DNA from: RGIG1828 sp045546535
GTDB taxonomy: Bacteria > Bacillota > Clostridia > UMGS1810
Direction of reading: 5' to 3'
Length of the DNA: 17,813 nt
Assembly: GCA_045546535.1 (NCBI GenBank)
Contig: JAZQDA010000132.1
Span: forward strand, 1-17,813
The notes beneath the pieces were generated by a model. The model did not search any database and was not told the origin of the DNA. It saw only the letters and a program-made list of their open reading frames with translations. This document shows, one piece after another, positions 6,967 through 14,563 of the stretch; the stretch's first letter is position 1, and every line of letters starts with the position of its first letter. The position numbers and the translations under genes were made by a program.

Positions 6967-7947
6967 ATGACAAAAACAATCAGATGGGGTATTCTGGGAC
7001 CCGGAACTATAGCAAATAAATTTGCAAAAGCAATTAAAAATGTAGAGGGTGCTGAACTTGTGGCAGTTGCCTCTCGCTCAATGGAGACGGCAAACGCGTT
7101 TGCTTTAAAATATGACATACCTAATGCATTTGAGGGCTATGAAGCAATGGCAAATTCAGACCTTATTGACGCAGTATATGTTGCAACTCCGCACCCGTTT
7201 CATAAACCCTGTGCCGAGATTTTTTTGAACTCAAAAAAACATGTGCTCTGCGAAAAACCTGTTTGCGTTAATGCAAAAGATGCCGAAAGTCTTAATGAAT
7301 GTGCCAAAGGAAACGGCGTATTTTTAATGGAAGCGATGTGGACAAGGTTTTTACCTGCCGTAAACGAAGCAATAAATGTTGCAAAAAGCGGTAGGATAGG
7401 CGAAATAAGGGGCATAAGAGCAGACTTTTGCTATAACTCGCCACCTGAAGAAGACCCTAAACTCTATAAAAAAGATATGGCTGGAGGCTCACTTTTAGAT
7501 GTGGGCGTGTACGCGCTTAATTTTGCAAGGCTTTTCCTTGGCGATGATATTGAGAAAACAACTGCGGTTTCAGATATTAAAGACGGTGTTGACCGCCATA
7601 CAAATGTTTTGATAAAATATAAAAACGGTGCAATTGCCCAACTTTCCTCTGCGATAGATGTGCAAAAGAGCGAAACGGCATTTGTTTACGGCACAAAAGG
7701 GCATCTGGAAATCCCGACCTTTTACGGAGCACAGGAATTTTTCATAAATGTCGGCACAAATGCAGAGCATATTGAGAGAAAAAGCATCGGCGACGGCTTT
7801 GAAGAAGAAATCATAGAAGTTTGTGATTGTATAAGAAAAGGAAAAACAAAAAGCGATATTATGCCGATGGAAGAAAGCATAAAAATCTTAGAGCAGATGG
7901 ACGAGATAAGAGAGCAAATCGGCTTAAAATATCCGTTTGAAATATAA
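6967..7947 (+). CDS. Gfo/Idh/MocA-family NAD(P)-dependent oxidoreductase
   Basis: Protein of 326 aa, usual for the family, with GAGGAG (6954-6959) 7 bp before the ATG. The N-terminal Rossmann domain shows GILGPGTIA (8-16), and the family motif EKP is at 96-98 (HVLCEKPV). The C-terminal substrate domain has GGSLLDVGVYAL (173-184). In that motif the His seen in many sugar dehydrogenases is replaced by Tyr (Y182), as in the dihydrodiol/glucose-fructose oxidoreductase-like branch. It should oxidise or reduce a sugar or cyclic polyol with NAD(P)H in the cytoplasm, but the substrate cannot be read from sequence. No sugar-catabolic genes flank it. Only 54 bp separate it from tcdA, so read-through into the sulfur block is possible. 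Confidence 0.9.
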   Translation: MTKTIRWGILGPGTIANKFAKAIKNVEGAELVAVASRSMETANAFALKYDIPNAFEGYEAMANSDLIDAVYVATPHPFHKPCAEIFLNSKKHVLCEKPVCVNAKDAESLNECAKGNGVFLMEAMWTRFLPAVNEAINVAKSGRIGEIRGIRADFCYNSPPEEDPKLYKKDMAGGSLLDVGVYALNFARLFLGDDIEKTTAVSDIKDGVDRHTNVLIKYKNGAIAQLSSAIDVQKSETAFVYGTKGHLEIPTFYGAQEFFINVGTNAEHIERKSIGDGFEEEIIEVCDCIRKGKTKSDIMPMEESIKILEQMDEIREQIGLKYPFEI

Positions 7948-8001
7948 AACCGCTTTGCTGTAAAAAGCAAAGGGATAAAAATTTTATATATGGTGAATTT
8001 A

Positions 8002-8700
8002 ATGGAAGAAAGATTTTCCCGCACTAAAGCCATTTTGGGAGAAGATGCGATTGAAAAATTAAAAAAATCAACCGTTGCCATATTCGGCGTCGGCGGAGTT
8101 GGAGGGGCATGTGTTGAGGCACTTGCAAGAGGCGGTGTAGGACATCTTGTGCTCGTTGATTTCGACACCATTTCAGAGTCTAACATAAACCGCCAGATAA
8201 TAGCACTTACATCAAACATCGGCGAAAAAAAGGTTGAAGCACTAAAAAAGAGAGCAGAGGACATTAACCCCAAAATAAAAGTCACAACCTGCGACTGCTT
8301 TTTTCTTCCCGAAACTCAGGAAGAGTTTGACTTTTCTGCCTATGACTATGTGATAGACGCGGTAGACACGGTGAGTGCTAAACTTGAAATCATAACCAGA
8401 GCAAGAATTAAGGGAACAAAAGTAATATCTGCTATGGGAGCAGGTAATAAACTTGACCCGACGGCATTTAAAGTGGCATATATTGAGGACACAAAGGTGT
8501 GTCCCTTGGCAAAGGTTATGCGATATGAACTTAAAAAACGCGCTATTAATAAAGTTAAGTGCGTATATTCAGAAGAAAAAACCACCCGAGGAGAAAATGA
8601 AAACACAGAAGAAAAAGTTATCGGCTCTGTTTCATTCGTACCGCCCGTTATGGGCTATATTCTTGCGGGTGAAGTAATAAAGGATTTAACAATCAGGTAG
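8002..8700 (+). CDS. tcdA: tRNA threonylcarbamoyladenosine dehydratase TcdA (CsdL/YgdL family)
   Basis: Protein of 232 aa from ATG 8002 (GGTGA just upstream, and the protein then starts MEERFSRTKAILGEDA as in the family); an ATG at 7990 would add four residues. It is an E1-like ThiF/MoeB fold enzyme that uses ATP to cyclise t6A37 of tRNA to the hydantoin ct6A. Visible motifs are the nucleotide loop GVGGVGG (29-35), VDFD (52-55), NINRQ (61-65), MGAGNKLDP (145-153, distinctive for TcdA against ThiF/MoeB) and the C-terminal GSVSFVPPVMGYILAGE. The last gene feature separates it from ubiquitin-like activating enzymes of thiamine or molybdopterin synthesis. It lies 15 bp before a cysteine desulfurase gene, as csdL lies with csdA in Escherichia coli. 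Confidence in the family is high. Confidence 0.9.
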   Translation: MEERFSRTKAILGEDAIEKLKKSTVAIFGVGGVGGACVEALARGGVGHLVLVDFDTISESNINRQIIALTSNIGEKKVEALKKRAEDINPKIKVTTCDCFFLPETQEEFDFSAYDYVIDAVDTVSAKLEIITRARIKGTKVISAMGAGNKLDPTAFKVAYIEDTKVCPLAKVMRYELKKRAINKVKCVYSEEKTTRGENENTEEKVIGSVSFVPPVMGYILAGEVIKDLTIR

Positions 8701-8715
8701 AAGGTGTATTTTACT

Positions 8716-9906
8716 ATGCAGATTTATGCAGACAACGCAGCAACAACAAAAATGAGCAAAACCGCAATTGATGCGATGCTTCCGTACTTTGATACAGACT
8801 ATGCCAACGCATCAAGTCTTCACACTATGGGGCAGAGAGCAAAAGAGGCTCTCGAGAGCGCAAGGGAAACGATTGCTAAAAACCTCGGGTGCGAAGCAAG
8901 AGAGATTTACTTTACATCGGGCGGTTCTGAGGCGGACAATCAGGCGATTATATCTGTTGCACTTAAGGGCGCTAAAAAAGACAAAAAGCACATAATATCC
9001 ACAAAGATTGAACATCACGCCGTTCTTCATACTCTTAAAAAGTTAGAAAAAGACGGCTTTGAAATTACCCTTTTAGATGTTGACGAAAAAGGTTTTGTAA
9101 CACCGGAGCAGGTTGAAAAAGCAATCCGCCCCGACACCTGCCTTGTTACAGTAATGTATGCAAACAACGAAATCGGTACAATCGAGCCGATTGCCGAAAT
9201 CGGAAAAGTATGCAGGGAAAAAGGAGTTACATTCCACACAGACGCAGTTCAGGCTGCAGGTCATATAAAGATTGATGTCAATGAGCAAAACATAGATATG
9301 CTTAGTCTTTCTGCTCATAAATTCCACGGACCCAAGGGCGTCGGCGCACTTTATTGCAAAAAGGGAATTATCCTTTCTAATTTAATAGAGGGCGGAGCAC
9401 AGGAAAGAGGCAAACGAGGCGGAACAGAAAATATCCCCGCTATTATGGGTATGGCGGCAGCGTTTGACGAAATGTGCGCATCGATTGATGAAAAAAATGC
9501 TAAACTCATCGGAATGAGAGACAAACTCATAGACGAACTTTCAAAAATCGAGCACTCTGTCCTAAACGGCGACAGAGAAAAAAGGCTTTCTTCAAATGTA
9601 AACTTCTGTTTTGAGGGAATTGAGGGCGAATCGCTCCTTTTAATGCTCGATATGTACGGAATATGTGCTTCATCAGGCTCTGCGTGTACATCGGGAAGTC
9701 TTGACCCGAGCCACGTTCTTCTTGCAATCGGCAGAGTGCACGAAATCGCTCACGGATCACTCAGACTTTCGCTTTCAGAATATAACACAGATGAAGAAAT
9801 AGACGAAATCATTTCGTCAGTTACCAAAGTGGTAGAATATTTAAGAAATATGTCGCCCGTTTGGAGAGATTTAAAAGAAGGAAGGAAAAATTATGTTATA
9901 CAGTGA
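8716..9906 (+). CDS. Cysteine desulfurase, NifS/IscS type
   Basis: PLP enzyme of 396 aa that takes sulfur from cysteine and passes it as a persulfide to Fe-S scaffolds and tRNA thiolation enzymes. ATG 8716 follows AAGGTG (8701-8706) by 9 bp; a GTG at 8704 lies inside that site. Motifs are YADNAATT (N-terminus), the EHHAV His (H100), the PLP lysine in SAHKFHGPKG (K202) and the catalytic cysteine in SSGSACTSG (C324). The last loop is the long group I type, as in NifS/IscS. The end overlaps the scaffold gene by 14 nt, so the two are translationally coupled. No Rrf2/IscR regulator gene precedes it, although clostridial isc operons often carry one. Confidence 0.95.
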   Translation: MQIYADNAATTKMSKTAIDAMLPYFDTDYANASSLHTMGQRAKEALESARETIAKNLGCEAREIYFTSGGSEADNQAIISVALKGAKKDKKHIISTKIEHHAVLHTLKKLEKDGFEITLLDVDEKGFVTPEQVEKAIRPDTCLVTVMYANNEIGTIEPIAEIGKVCREKGVTFHTDAVQAAGHIKIDVNEQNIDMLSLSAHKFHGPKGVGALYCKKGIILSNLIEGGAQERGKRGGTENIPAIMGMAAAFDEMCASIDEKNAKLIGMRDKLIDELSKIEHSVLNGDREKRLSSNVNFCFEGIEGESLLLMLDMYGICASSGSACTSGSLDPSHVLLAIGRVHEIAHGSLRLSLSEYNTDEEIDEIISSVTKVVEYLRNMSPVWRDLKEGRKNYVIQ

Positions 9907-10321
9907 AAAGGTAATGGACCATTTTAAAAATCCCCGTAATGTCGGCTACATTGAAAATGCTGACGGCGTAGGCGAGGTTGGCAACGCAAAATGCGGAGAT
10001 ATAATGAAGATATATCTTAAAATAGACGACGGTATCATAACAGATGTTAAGTTTGAAACATTCGGTTGCGGTTCTGCGATAGCGTCGAGTTCAATGGCAA
10101 CTGAAATGATAAAGGGCAAAAAGGTAGACGATGCGCTCGAACTTACCAACAGAGCCGTTGTTGAGGCACTCGACGGTCTTCCTCCTGCAAAAGTTCACTG
10201 CTCGGTTCTTGCTGAAGAAGCGGTTAAAAAAGCGGTGAAAGATTACTATGACAAAAACGGAATCGAATACGATGCATCGCTTTTCCCAGATTGCGGAAAC
10301 TGTGAGCATTGCCACGGGTGA
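9893..10321 (+). CDS. Fe-S cluster assembly scaffold, NifU/IscU type
   Basis: Protein of 142 aa on which the desulfurase builds [2Fe-2S]/[4Fe-4S] clusters. The three cluster ligands are present: C34 in NAKCGD (with D36), C59 in FGCGSAIASSS and C103 in VHCSVLAEE. The start ATG 9893 follows GAAGGAAGG closely and lies inside the end of the desulfurase gene. The C-terminus adds CGNCEHCHG (C134, C137, C140), three more cysteines spaced CxxCxxC. This tail is absent from Escherichia coli IscU and would allow an additional metal site or zinc. It ends the tcdA-desulfurase-scaffold run, 5 nt before a hairpin. Confidence 0.95.
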   Translation: MLYSEKVMDHFKNPRNVGYIENADGVGEVGNAKCGDIMKIYLKIDDGIITDVKFETFGCGSAIASSSMATEMIKGKKVDDALELTNRAVVEALDGLPPAKVHCSVLAEEAVKKAVKDYYDKNGIEYDASLFPDCGNCEHCHG

Positions 10322-10326
10322 TAAAC

Positions 10327-10358
10327 AGCCGAAGTAAGTTATTTTGACTACTTCGGCT
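10327..10358 (+). terminator. Hairpin between the scaffold and TtcA-like genes (weak terminator or processing site)
   Basis: A perfect 10-bp stem AGCCGAAGTA/TACTTCGGCT (10327-10336 with 10349-10358) and a 12-nt loop, followed by only TTT before an A-run. With so short a T-run it is likely leaky. No promoter is visible before the next gene 19 nt on, so ttcA/hydE probably depend on read-through. Confidence 0.6.
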
Positions 10359-10377
10359 TTAAAAAAGGCGGAACTTT

Positions 10378-11235
10378 ATGCGAGAACTTTCACAAAGCGT
10401 TTTGATAGAACGCAGTATAATCAAAAAGTACAGAAAAGAACTGTGGTGTCCCTTTGTCGAGGCGGTAAAAAGATACTCTCTCATTTGCGAGGGCGACAAA
10501 ATCGCCGTTTGCATATCGGGCGGTAAGGATTCAATGCTCCTTGCTAAACTTATGCAAATTCTCCAGAGGCACTCAGAGGTAAGTTTCGACCTTGTGTTTC
10601 TTGCTATGGACCCCGGCTACAACAAGGCAAACAGAGAAAAAATTGAATATAACGCGCGTTTAATGGAAATTCCCGTAGAGTTTTTTTCATCAGACATATT
10701 TGACATTACCGAAACAATAGAAAAATCGCCCTGCTACCTTTGTGCCCGTATGCGACGGGGATATCTGTACTCCAAGGCAAAGGAAATGGGTTGCAATAAA
10801 ATTGCCCTCGGCCACCATATGTCAGATGTTATAGAAACCACTCTTATGGCTATGATGTATTCCAGTCAACTTCAGGGTATGCTTCCTCGACTTGACAGTA
10901 CCAACTTCGACGGTATGGAACTTATACGCCCGATGTACTGCATCTTAGAGAGGGATATAGAGGCGTGGAGGGATTATAACTCTCTTTCGTTTTTGCAGTG
11001 TGCCTGTCGTTTTACTGAAAAGACGGAGTCGGGCGACGGTACGGGCGAGTCAAAAAGGCTTGAGACCAAAAAAATCATAGAAAATTTAAGAAAAGATAAC
11101 CCCGACATTGAACACAATATTTTTGAAAGTCTGCATAATGTAATGGCAGACACTTTCCCTGAGTATAAACTCTCAGGCGAAAGGCACTCTTTCCTTGAGC
11201 GTCTTAAAGAAAAAGGGGGCAATATCTTTGAATGA
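10378..11235 (+). CDS. TtcA-like tRNA 2-thiocytidine synthetase (PP-loop ATPase)
   Basis: Protein of 285 aa. The PP-loop SGGKDS (47-52) binds ATP to adenylate cytidine-32 of tRNA, and sulfur is then inserted to make s2C32. Cysteines C119 and C122 (SPCYLC) and C208/C210 (LQCACRF) match the places of the Fe-S cluster ligands in TtcA. GHHMSD (145-150) is the expected second ATP/tRNA-side motif. A plausible ribosome site, AGGCGG, lies 6 bp before ATG 10378. It follows the cysteine desulfurase and scaffold genes, which can supply both the cluster and the sulfur. The clostridial branch of TtcA-like proteins is less studied than the enterobacterial one, so the tRNA position is inferred from family. 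Confidence 0.85.
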   Translation: MRELSQSVLIERSIIKKYRKELWCPFVEAVKRYSLICEGDKIAVCISGGKDSMLLAKLMQILQRHSEVSFDLVFLAMDPGYNKANREKIEYNARLMEIPVEFFSSDIFDITETIEKSPCYLCARMRRGYLYSKAKEMGCNKIALGHHMSDVIETTLMAMMYSSQLQGMLPRLDSTNFDGMELIRPMYCILERDIEAWRDYNSLSFLQCACRFTEKTESGDGTGESKRLETKKIIENLRKDNPDIEHNIFESLHNVMADTFPEYKLSGERHSFLERLKEKGGNIFE

Positions 11236-12265
11236 AGAAAAACTCGCTCTTAAACTTTATGAAACGGAAGATATTACAGATAAAGAACTTGAATTTTTAA
11301 TTACATCTGAAAAGGCAGACGAAATTTTATCTCAGTTTGCTGATAAAGTAAAGACAAGAGAGTACGGCAACAAGGTTTATATAAGAGGACTTATAGAAAT
11401 CTCAAACTATTGCAAAAACAACTGCCTTTACTGCGGAATAGGTTTATCAAACAAAAATGTAAAACGCTACCGCCTTACAAAAGATGAGATTTTAAAATGT
11501 TGCGCCGAAGGATACACACTCGGTTTTCGCACTTTTGTCCTTCAGGGCGGAGAAGATACTTATTACACAGACGAGATTCTTTGCGATATCGTTTCTTCAA
11601 TTAAAAAACTCTTTCCCGACTGCGCAGTAACACTGTCTCTGGGCGAAAGAGAAAAGGAAAGTTACACCGCGCTTAAAAAAGCAGGTGCAGACCGCTATCT
11701 TTTAAGGCACGAAACTAAAAATGCAGACCACTACTGCTATCTTCATCCCGAAAATATGAAGATAGAAAAAAGACTGGAATGTCTTTTTAATCTGAAAAAT
11801 CTTGGCTATCAGACGGGAAGCGGATTTATGGTCGGCTCTCCAAAGCAGACAGCAGGAAATTTAATAGAAGATATCCGTTTTCTTCAGAAACTCCAGCCTG
11901 AAATGATAGGAATAGGCCCCTTTATTGCACAAAAAGACACGGCCTTTGCAAATGAGAAAAACGGCTCAGGGGAACTTACAATAAAACTTGTATCAATCTT
12001 AAGGCTGATGTTCCCAAAAGCACTTATTCCTGCAACAACTGCCCTGGCAACGCTTCTTCCTGACGGTACCAAAAGAGCACTTCGCTCAGGTGCAAATGTT
12101 GTTATGCCAAACCTTTCGCCCGAAAGTGCCAGAAAAAACTATAAAATATATGATAACAAAGCCTACACGGGTACAGAATCTGCCCAGAGGCTATCTGACT
12201 TAAAAAAAGAACTTGAAAAAATCGGCCTTGAGATAGAAATTTCAAGAGGCGATGCAAAAATATAA
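11228..12265 (+). CDS. hydE: [FeFe]-hydrogenase H-cluster radical SAM maturase HydE
   Basis: Protein of 345 aa, close to the about 348 of Thermotoga HydE. The start is TTG 11228, with AAGGGGG (11213-11219) 8 bp upstream; it overlaps the TtcA-like stop by 8 nt, which indicates translational coupling. The radical SAM CxxxCxxC (C62, C66, C69; NYCKNNCLYC) binds the [4Fe-4S] cluster, followed by GGED for the SAM carboxylate side. LRHETKNADHYCYLHP and IGIGPFIAQKDT are HydE-like segments. HydE acts on the organometallic precursor in making the 2Fe subcluster of [FeFe]-hydrogenase. Biotin synthase and PylB are the nearest lookalikes but fit less well. hydF, hydG and hydA are not in the window. A terminator follows at 12275. 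Confidence 0.9.
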   Translation: MNEEKLALKLYETEDITDKELEFLITSEKADEILSQFADKVKTREYGNKVYIRGLIEISNYCKNNCLYCGIGLSNKNVKRYRLTKDEILKCCAEGYTLGFRTFVLQGGEDTYYTDEILCDIVSSIKKLFPDCAVTLSLGEREKESYTALKKAGADRYLLRHETKNADHYCYLHPENMKIEKRLECLFNLKNLGYQTGSGFMVGSPKQTAGNLIEDIRFLQKLQPEMIGIGPFIAQKDTAFANEKNGSGELTIKLVSILRLMFPKALIPATTALATLLPDGTKRALRSGANVVMPNLSPESARKNYKIYDNKAYTGTESAQRLSDLKKELEKIGLEIEISRGDAKI

Positions 12266-12274
12266 TATATATAG

Positions 12275-12315
12275 AAAACAGGACTGTAAAAAATAATTTT
12301 TTACAGTCCTGTTTT
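12275..12315. terminator. Strong bidirectional terminator after hydE
   Basis: A perfect 19-bp inverted repeat (12275-12293 with 12297-12315) around a 3-nt loop, with core ACAGGACTGT/ACAGTCCTGT. T-runs lie on both strands. It ends the sulfur block and would also stop minus-strand transcripts coming past parB. Confidence 0.9.
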
Positions 12316-12335
12316 AGGGATTAGGAAAAAAAGAG

Positions 12336-12535
12336 TTGGAATGAGTAAATCGAACTCAAAGCAAGATAAATTCTTGCTTTGAGCGATAGCCCGACGCTGT
12401 ACAAAAGTACTGCTAGCGGTGAGATTTGCTCATAGCAAAAAGGCACAATTTCGAAGAAAAATGTCTTGAAAAAGATATTTTTCAACCTATTAACCCAAAG
12501 TTCAAAGACTAACAAATATTCTCAAAATTTGTGCC
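12336..12535. other. Structured intergenic element of nested inverted repeats, possible RNA or palindromic repeat
   Basis: About 200 bp between hydE and parB with far more complementarity than chance. An outer 11-bp stem (12341-12351 with 12423-12433, one G-T pair on the plus strand) encloses two hairpins. Hairpin A is a perfect 12-bp stem with a 5-nt loop (12355-12366 with 12372-12383). Hairpin B pairs 12384-12390 with 12412-12418 (one mismatch), with GTAC-AAAA-GTAC (12399-12410) inside. Then GGCACAA (12442-12448) pairs with TTGTGCC (12529-12535) around an imperfect long stem holding TTGAAAAA-GATA-TTTTTCAA (12466-12485). Read on the minus strand, the three-way fold is followed 8 nt later by seven T's. 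I do not recognise the family. A minus-strand 64-codon frame across it has no protein-like features. Confidence 0.65.
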
Positions 12536-12576
12536 AGTTTTATTTTCGCCTTTTTGCGTTCCGGACTTTTTTTACA

Positions 12577-12618
12577 ATCCCTTTTTGGCAGTCTTTTACT
12601 GCCATAGGAAAGGGGGAT
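12577..12618 (-). terminator. Hairpin directly after the ParB-like gene
   Basis: TGGCAGT (12586-12592) pairs with ACTGCCA (12598-12604) around a 5-nt loop. The flanks ATCCCTTT (from 12577) and AAAGGGGGAT (to 12618) pair with a two-base bulge. It starts 1 nt after the stop codon on the minus strand. The U-run is poor on that strand, so it may stabilise the 3' end rather than terminate. Confidence 0.5.
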
Positions 12619-12619
12619 T

Positions 12620-13477
12620 TTAACTTTTAGGTATATGTATAATGTATTCGTAATATGCGTCAAATTCGTTTTCCTGAGCGTTTGCTTCAATACCGTTTTT
12701 TCGCATAATATCAACGGCGTGGCGGACGGTATTTGCAAAAACTCTCACATCTTTAAACCGTATTGTGCAGTTTTCAAAAGGCGACTTCTCGCTCTCCTCT
12801 TTGTTTTCAGAAAGCATTTGTTCTACGAGTTCATCAGTTTGTGCAACATTTAAGTTATCGGCCGTTATTTTGGAAAGTGCCTTTATCTGCATTTCTTCAT
12901 CGTCAAACCTCAAAAGCGCTCTTGCGTGGCGTTCTGTGAGGGAATTTTCCTTTATAATATCTCTTACAAGGCGCGAAAGTTTTAAAAGTCTTACCTTGTT
13001 TGCTATAAAACTCTGGGTTTTTCCTATTTTCTTTGCAAGGTCTTCCTGAGTAAACCCGTGTGAGCACAGAAGATTTTTATACCCCTCGGCCTCTTCCATA
13101 AAAGAAAGGTTTTCCCTCTGAATATTTTCAATAAGAGCCACAACTGCAGAGTCTGTATCGGAAATCCCGGTTACAATTGCGGGGATTTTCAAAAGCCCTG
13201 CAAGTGAACACGCCCTCAGGCGTCTTTCCCCTGCGACAAGTTCATATTCTGTAGGGGAGAGTTGTCTTACGGTTATCGGCTGAATAATTCCGTATCTTTT
13301 TATTGACTCGGAAAGTTCTGAAAGCGAGGCATCGTCAAACGAACGTCTTGGCTGGGACGGATTTGCTCTGATGCGGTGAATGGGAATATGAATAAGTGTA
13401 CCGTTTGCTTTTAATTCTTTGTATTCATCAGTATAAGTTACCGGCAAAACGGTTTTGAATTTTGATAATAAGGCCAT
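12620..13477 (-). CDS. ParB/Noc-family DNA-binding CTPase, no ParA partner in the window
   Basis: Protein of 285 aa. The start at 13477 is set by AGGAGGT (13485-13491) 7 bp upstream; the frame stays open upstream to 13654 but has no protein-like content. The N-terminal ParB domain has NPSQPRRSFDDASLSELSES (39-58), the CTP-binding arm motif GERRLRA (83-89) and ENIQREN (117-123). A helix-turn-helix follows (143-167, TQEDLAKKIGKTQSFIANKV). ParB proteins load at parS and slide as CTP-gated clamps. Noc proteins are close relatives that bind the membrane by an N-terminal amphipathic helix and block division over the nucleoid. Here the first residues, MALLSKFKTVL, are amphipathic when drawn as a helix, which hints at a Noc-like role. 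No parA is adjacent, which also fits Noc better than ParB. Confidence 0.88.
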   Translation of the reverse strand: MALLSKFKTVLPVTYTDEYKELKANGTLIHIPIHRIRANPSQPRRSFDDASLSELSESIKRYGIIQPITVRQLSPTEYELVAGERRLRACSLAGLLKIPAIVTGISDTDSAVVALIENIQRENLSFMEEAEGYKNLLCSHGFTQEDLAKKIGKTQSFIANKVRLLKLSRLVRDIIKENSLTERHARALLRFDDEEMQIKALSKITADNLNVAQTDELVEQMLSENKEESEKSPFENCTIRFKDVRVFANTVRHAVDIMRKNGIEANAQENEFDAYYEYIIHIPKS

Positions 13478-13526
13478 AAATTTTACCTCCTCTTTGGTTT
13501 TTTGTCTGTACCTTCCTACCAATAAA

Positions 13527-13555
13527 ATTATAGCATTTATAGAGAGATATGTGAA
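13527..13555 (-). promoter_or_regulatory. Sigma-A-type promoter for the ParB/Noc-like gene
   Basis: On the minus strand: TTCACA (13555-13550), a 17-bp spacer and TATAAT (13532-13527), with TGC before the -10 as in an extended -10. It lies 49 bp before the start codon. The -35 overlaps a GTGAAAC half of a parS-like sequence, which may be chance. Confidence 0.8.
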
Positions 13556-13707
13556 ACTCTTTCGGTCGGCACACAAAGACACAAAAAACAATTTCCCGTC
13601 TAAATACAAATCACGCCTTGCCGTTTGAAAGGTAATCGATTTGGTTTGTGTCATCTTTTGCGATGAAAAGTTTATAATAAGAACTCTGAGGGTTTAAGAG
13701 CATTTTG

Positions 13708-13736
13708 TTGACAAGGATTTGCGATTGTGCTATTTT
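13708..13736 (+). promoter_or_regulatory. Sigma-A-type promoter for the amidohydrolase gene
   Basis: A perfect TTGACA (13708-13713), a 17-bp spacer and TATTTT (13731-13736), with TGTGC before the -10 (extended type). It is divergent from the parB promoter, about 150 bp away. Confidence 0.75.
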
Positions 13737-13759
13737 ATAAAAAGAAAAGAGGAGATACA

Positions 13760-14557
13760 ATGATTATAGATTTTCACACCCATTGTTTTCCCGACCGCAT
13801 AGCACAAAAAGCCATAGAAAAACTTAAATTTGTGTCGGGAAATCTTGAGCCTTTCTATGACGGCACGGTTTCGGGACTTAAAGACAATATGAAAAAAGAG
13901 GGAATTGCGACTTCCGTTGTTTTAAACATAGCAACAAACCCTCATCAGCAAAAAAATGTAAATGATTTTGCTGCATCAATAAATAATAAGAAAGACATTT
14001 TTGCTTTCGGCTCTGTTCACCCCGACAGCCCCGATGCTCTCTATGAACTCGAACGCATAAAAGATATGGGACTTCTCGGCGTAAAACTTCACCCCGATTA
14101 TCAGGGCTTTGAAATAGACGATGAAAAAATGATACCTATATATAAGAAGATTTCATCTCTCGGTCTTATAACTTCATTCCACGCAGGTCAGGACTATGGC
14201 TATCCCCCTCCTTACAAGGCTATGCCCAAAGCCTTTTTAAAAGCGCTGGGGCACTTCGACACTCCCGTAATTGCGGCACACTGGGGCGGAGCAGGGGCAG
14301 GAGATGATGTTTTAAAGTATCTTTCAGGACAAAATGTTTACTTTGACCTTTCGCTTGGATATTTTATGATGCCTAAATACTATGGGCTCACAATTTTAGA
14401 AAAGCACCCGACCGATAAACTTCTTTTCGGCACCGATTCCCCTTGGCATACACCGAGTCAGGAACTTGGTTTTTTGTCATCGCTTTCTCTTTCGGACGGA
14501 GAATATGAGAAAATAACATCAAAAAATGCAAAAAAACTTCTTGGTATAGATGAATAA
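13760..14557 (+). CDS. Amidohydrolase family 2 metal-dependent hydrolase
   Basis: Protein of 265 aa from ATG 13760, with GAGGAG (13749-13754) 5 bp upstream; the open frame before it is not protein-like. It is a TIM-barrel hydrolase with the metal ligands visible in order: HxH at H6/H8 (DFHTH), K109 and H111 (VKLHPDYQGF), H141 (SFHAG), H174 (AHWGG) and D226 (FGTDSPW). Family members include amidases, decarboxylases and isomerases, so the reaction and substrate are open. TatD-type nucleases look similar in the HxH but lack the VKLHPDYQGF pattern. The gene stands alone with its own promoter, and no catabolic genes adjoin it. Confidence 0.85.
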   Translation: MIIDFHTHCFPDRIAQKAIEKLKFVSGNLEPFYDGTVSGLKDNMKKEGIATSVVLNIATNPHQQKNVNDFAASINNKKDIFAFGSVHPDSPDALYELERIKDMGLLGVKLHPDYQGFEIDDEKMIPIYKKISSLGLITSFHAGQDYGYPPPYKAMPKAFLKALGHFDTPVIAAHWGGAGAGDDVLKYLSGQNVYFDLSLGYFMMPKYYGLTILEKHPTDKLLFGTDSPWHTPSQELGFLSSLSLSDGEYEKITSKNAKKLLGIDE

Positions 14558-14563
14558 TACATA

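Noticed and set aside
6504..7118. Minus-strand open frame of 204 codons
   Set aside because: It runs antisense across the ends of two convincing plus-strand genes and their promoter, and has no domain or ribosome site.
7953..7972. CTTTGCT/AGCAAAG hairpin between the oxidoreductase and tcdA
   Set aside because: Short, weak and not followed by T's; could not be called a terminator.
7722..8285. Minus-strand open frame of 187 codons
   Set aside because: It is antisense to the oxidoreductase and tcdA genes; Ser/Pro-rich composition mirrors the coding strand.
12321..12515. Minus-strand open frame of 64 codons across the structured element
   Set aside because: It is built from the inverted repeats, has no ribosome site and no protein features.
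13551..13557. GTGAAAC as a parS half-site at the parB promoter
   Set aside because: The other half of parS (TGTTTCAC) does not match, so this is likely chance overlap with the -35.
13583..13600. ATTTCCCG as a Noc-binding-site half
   Set aside because: Only one arm of the Bacillus site ATTTCCCGGGAAAT is present.
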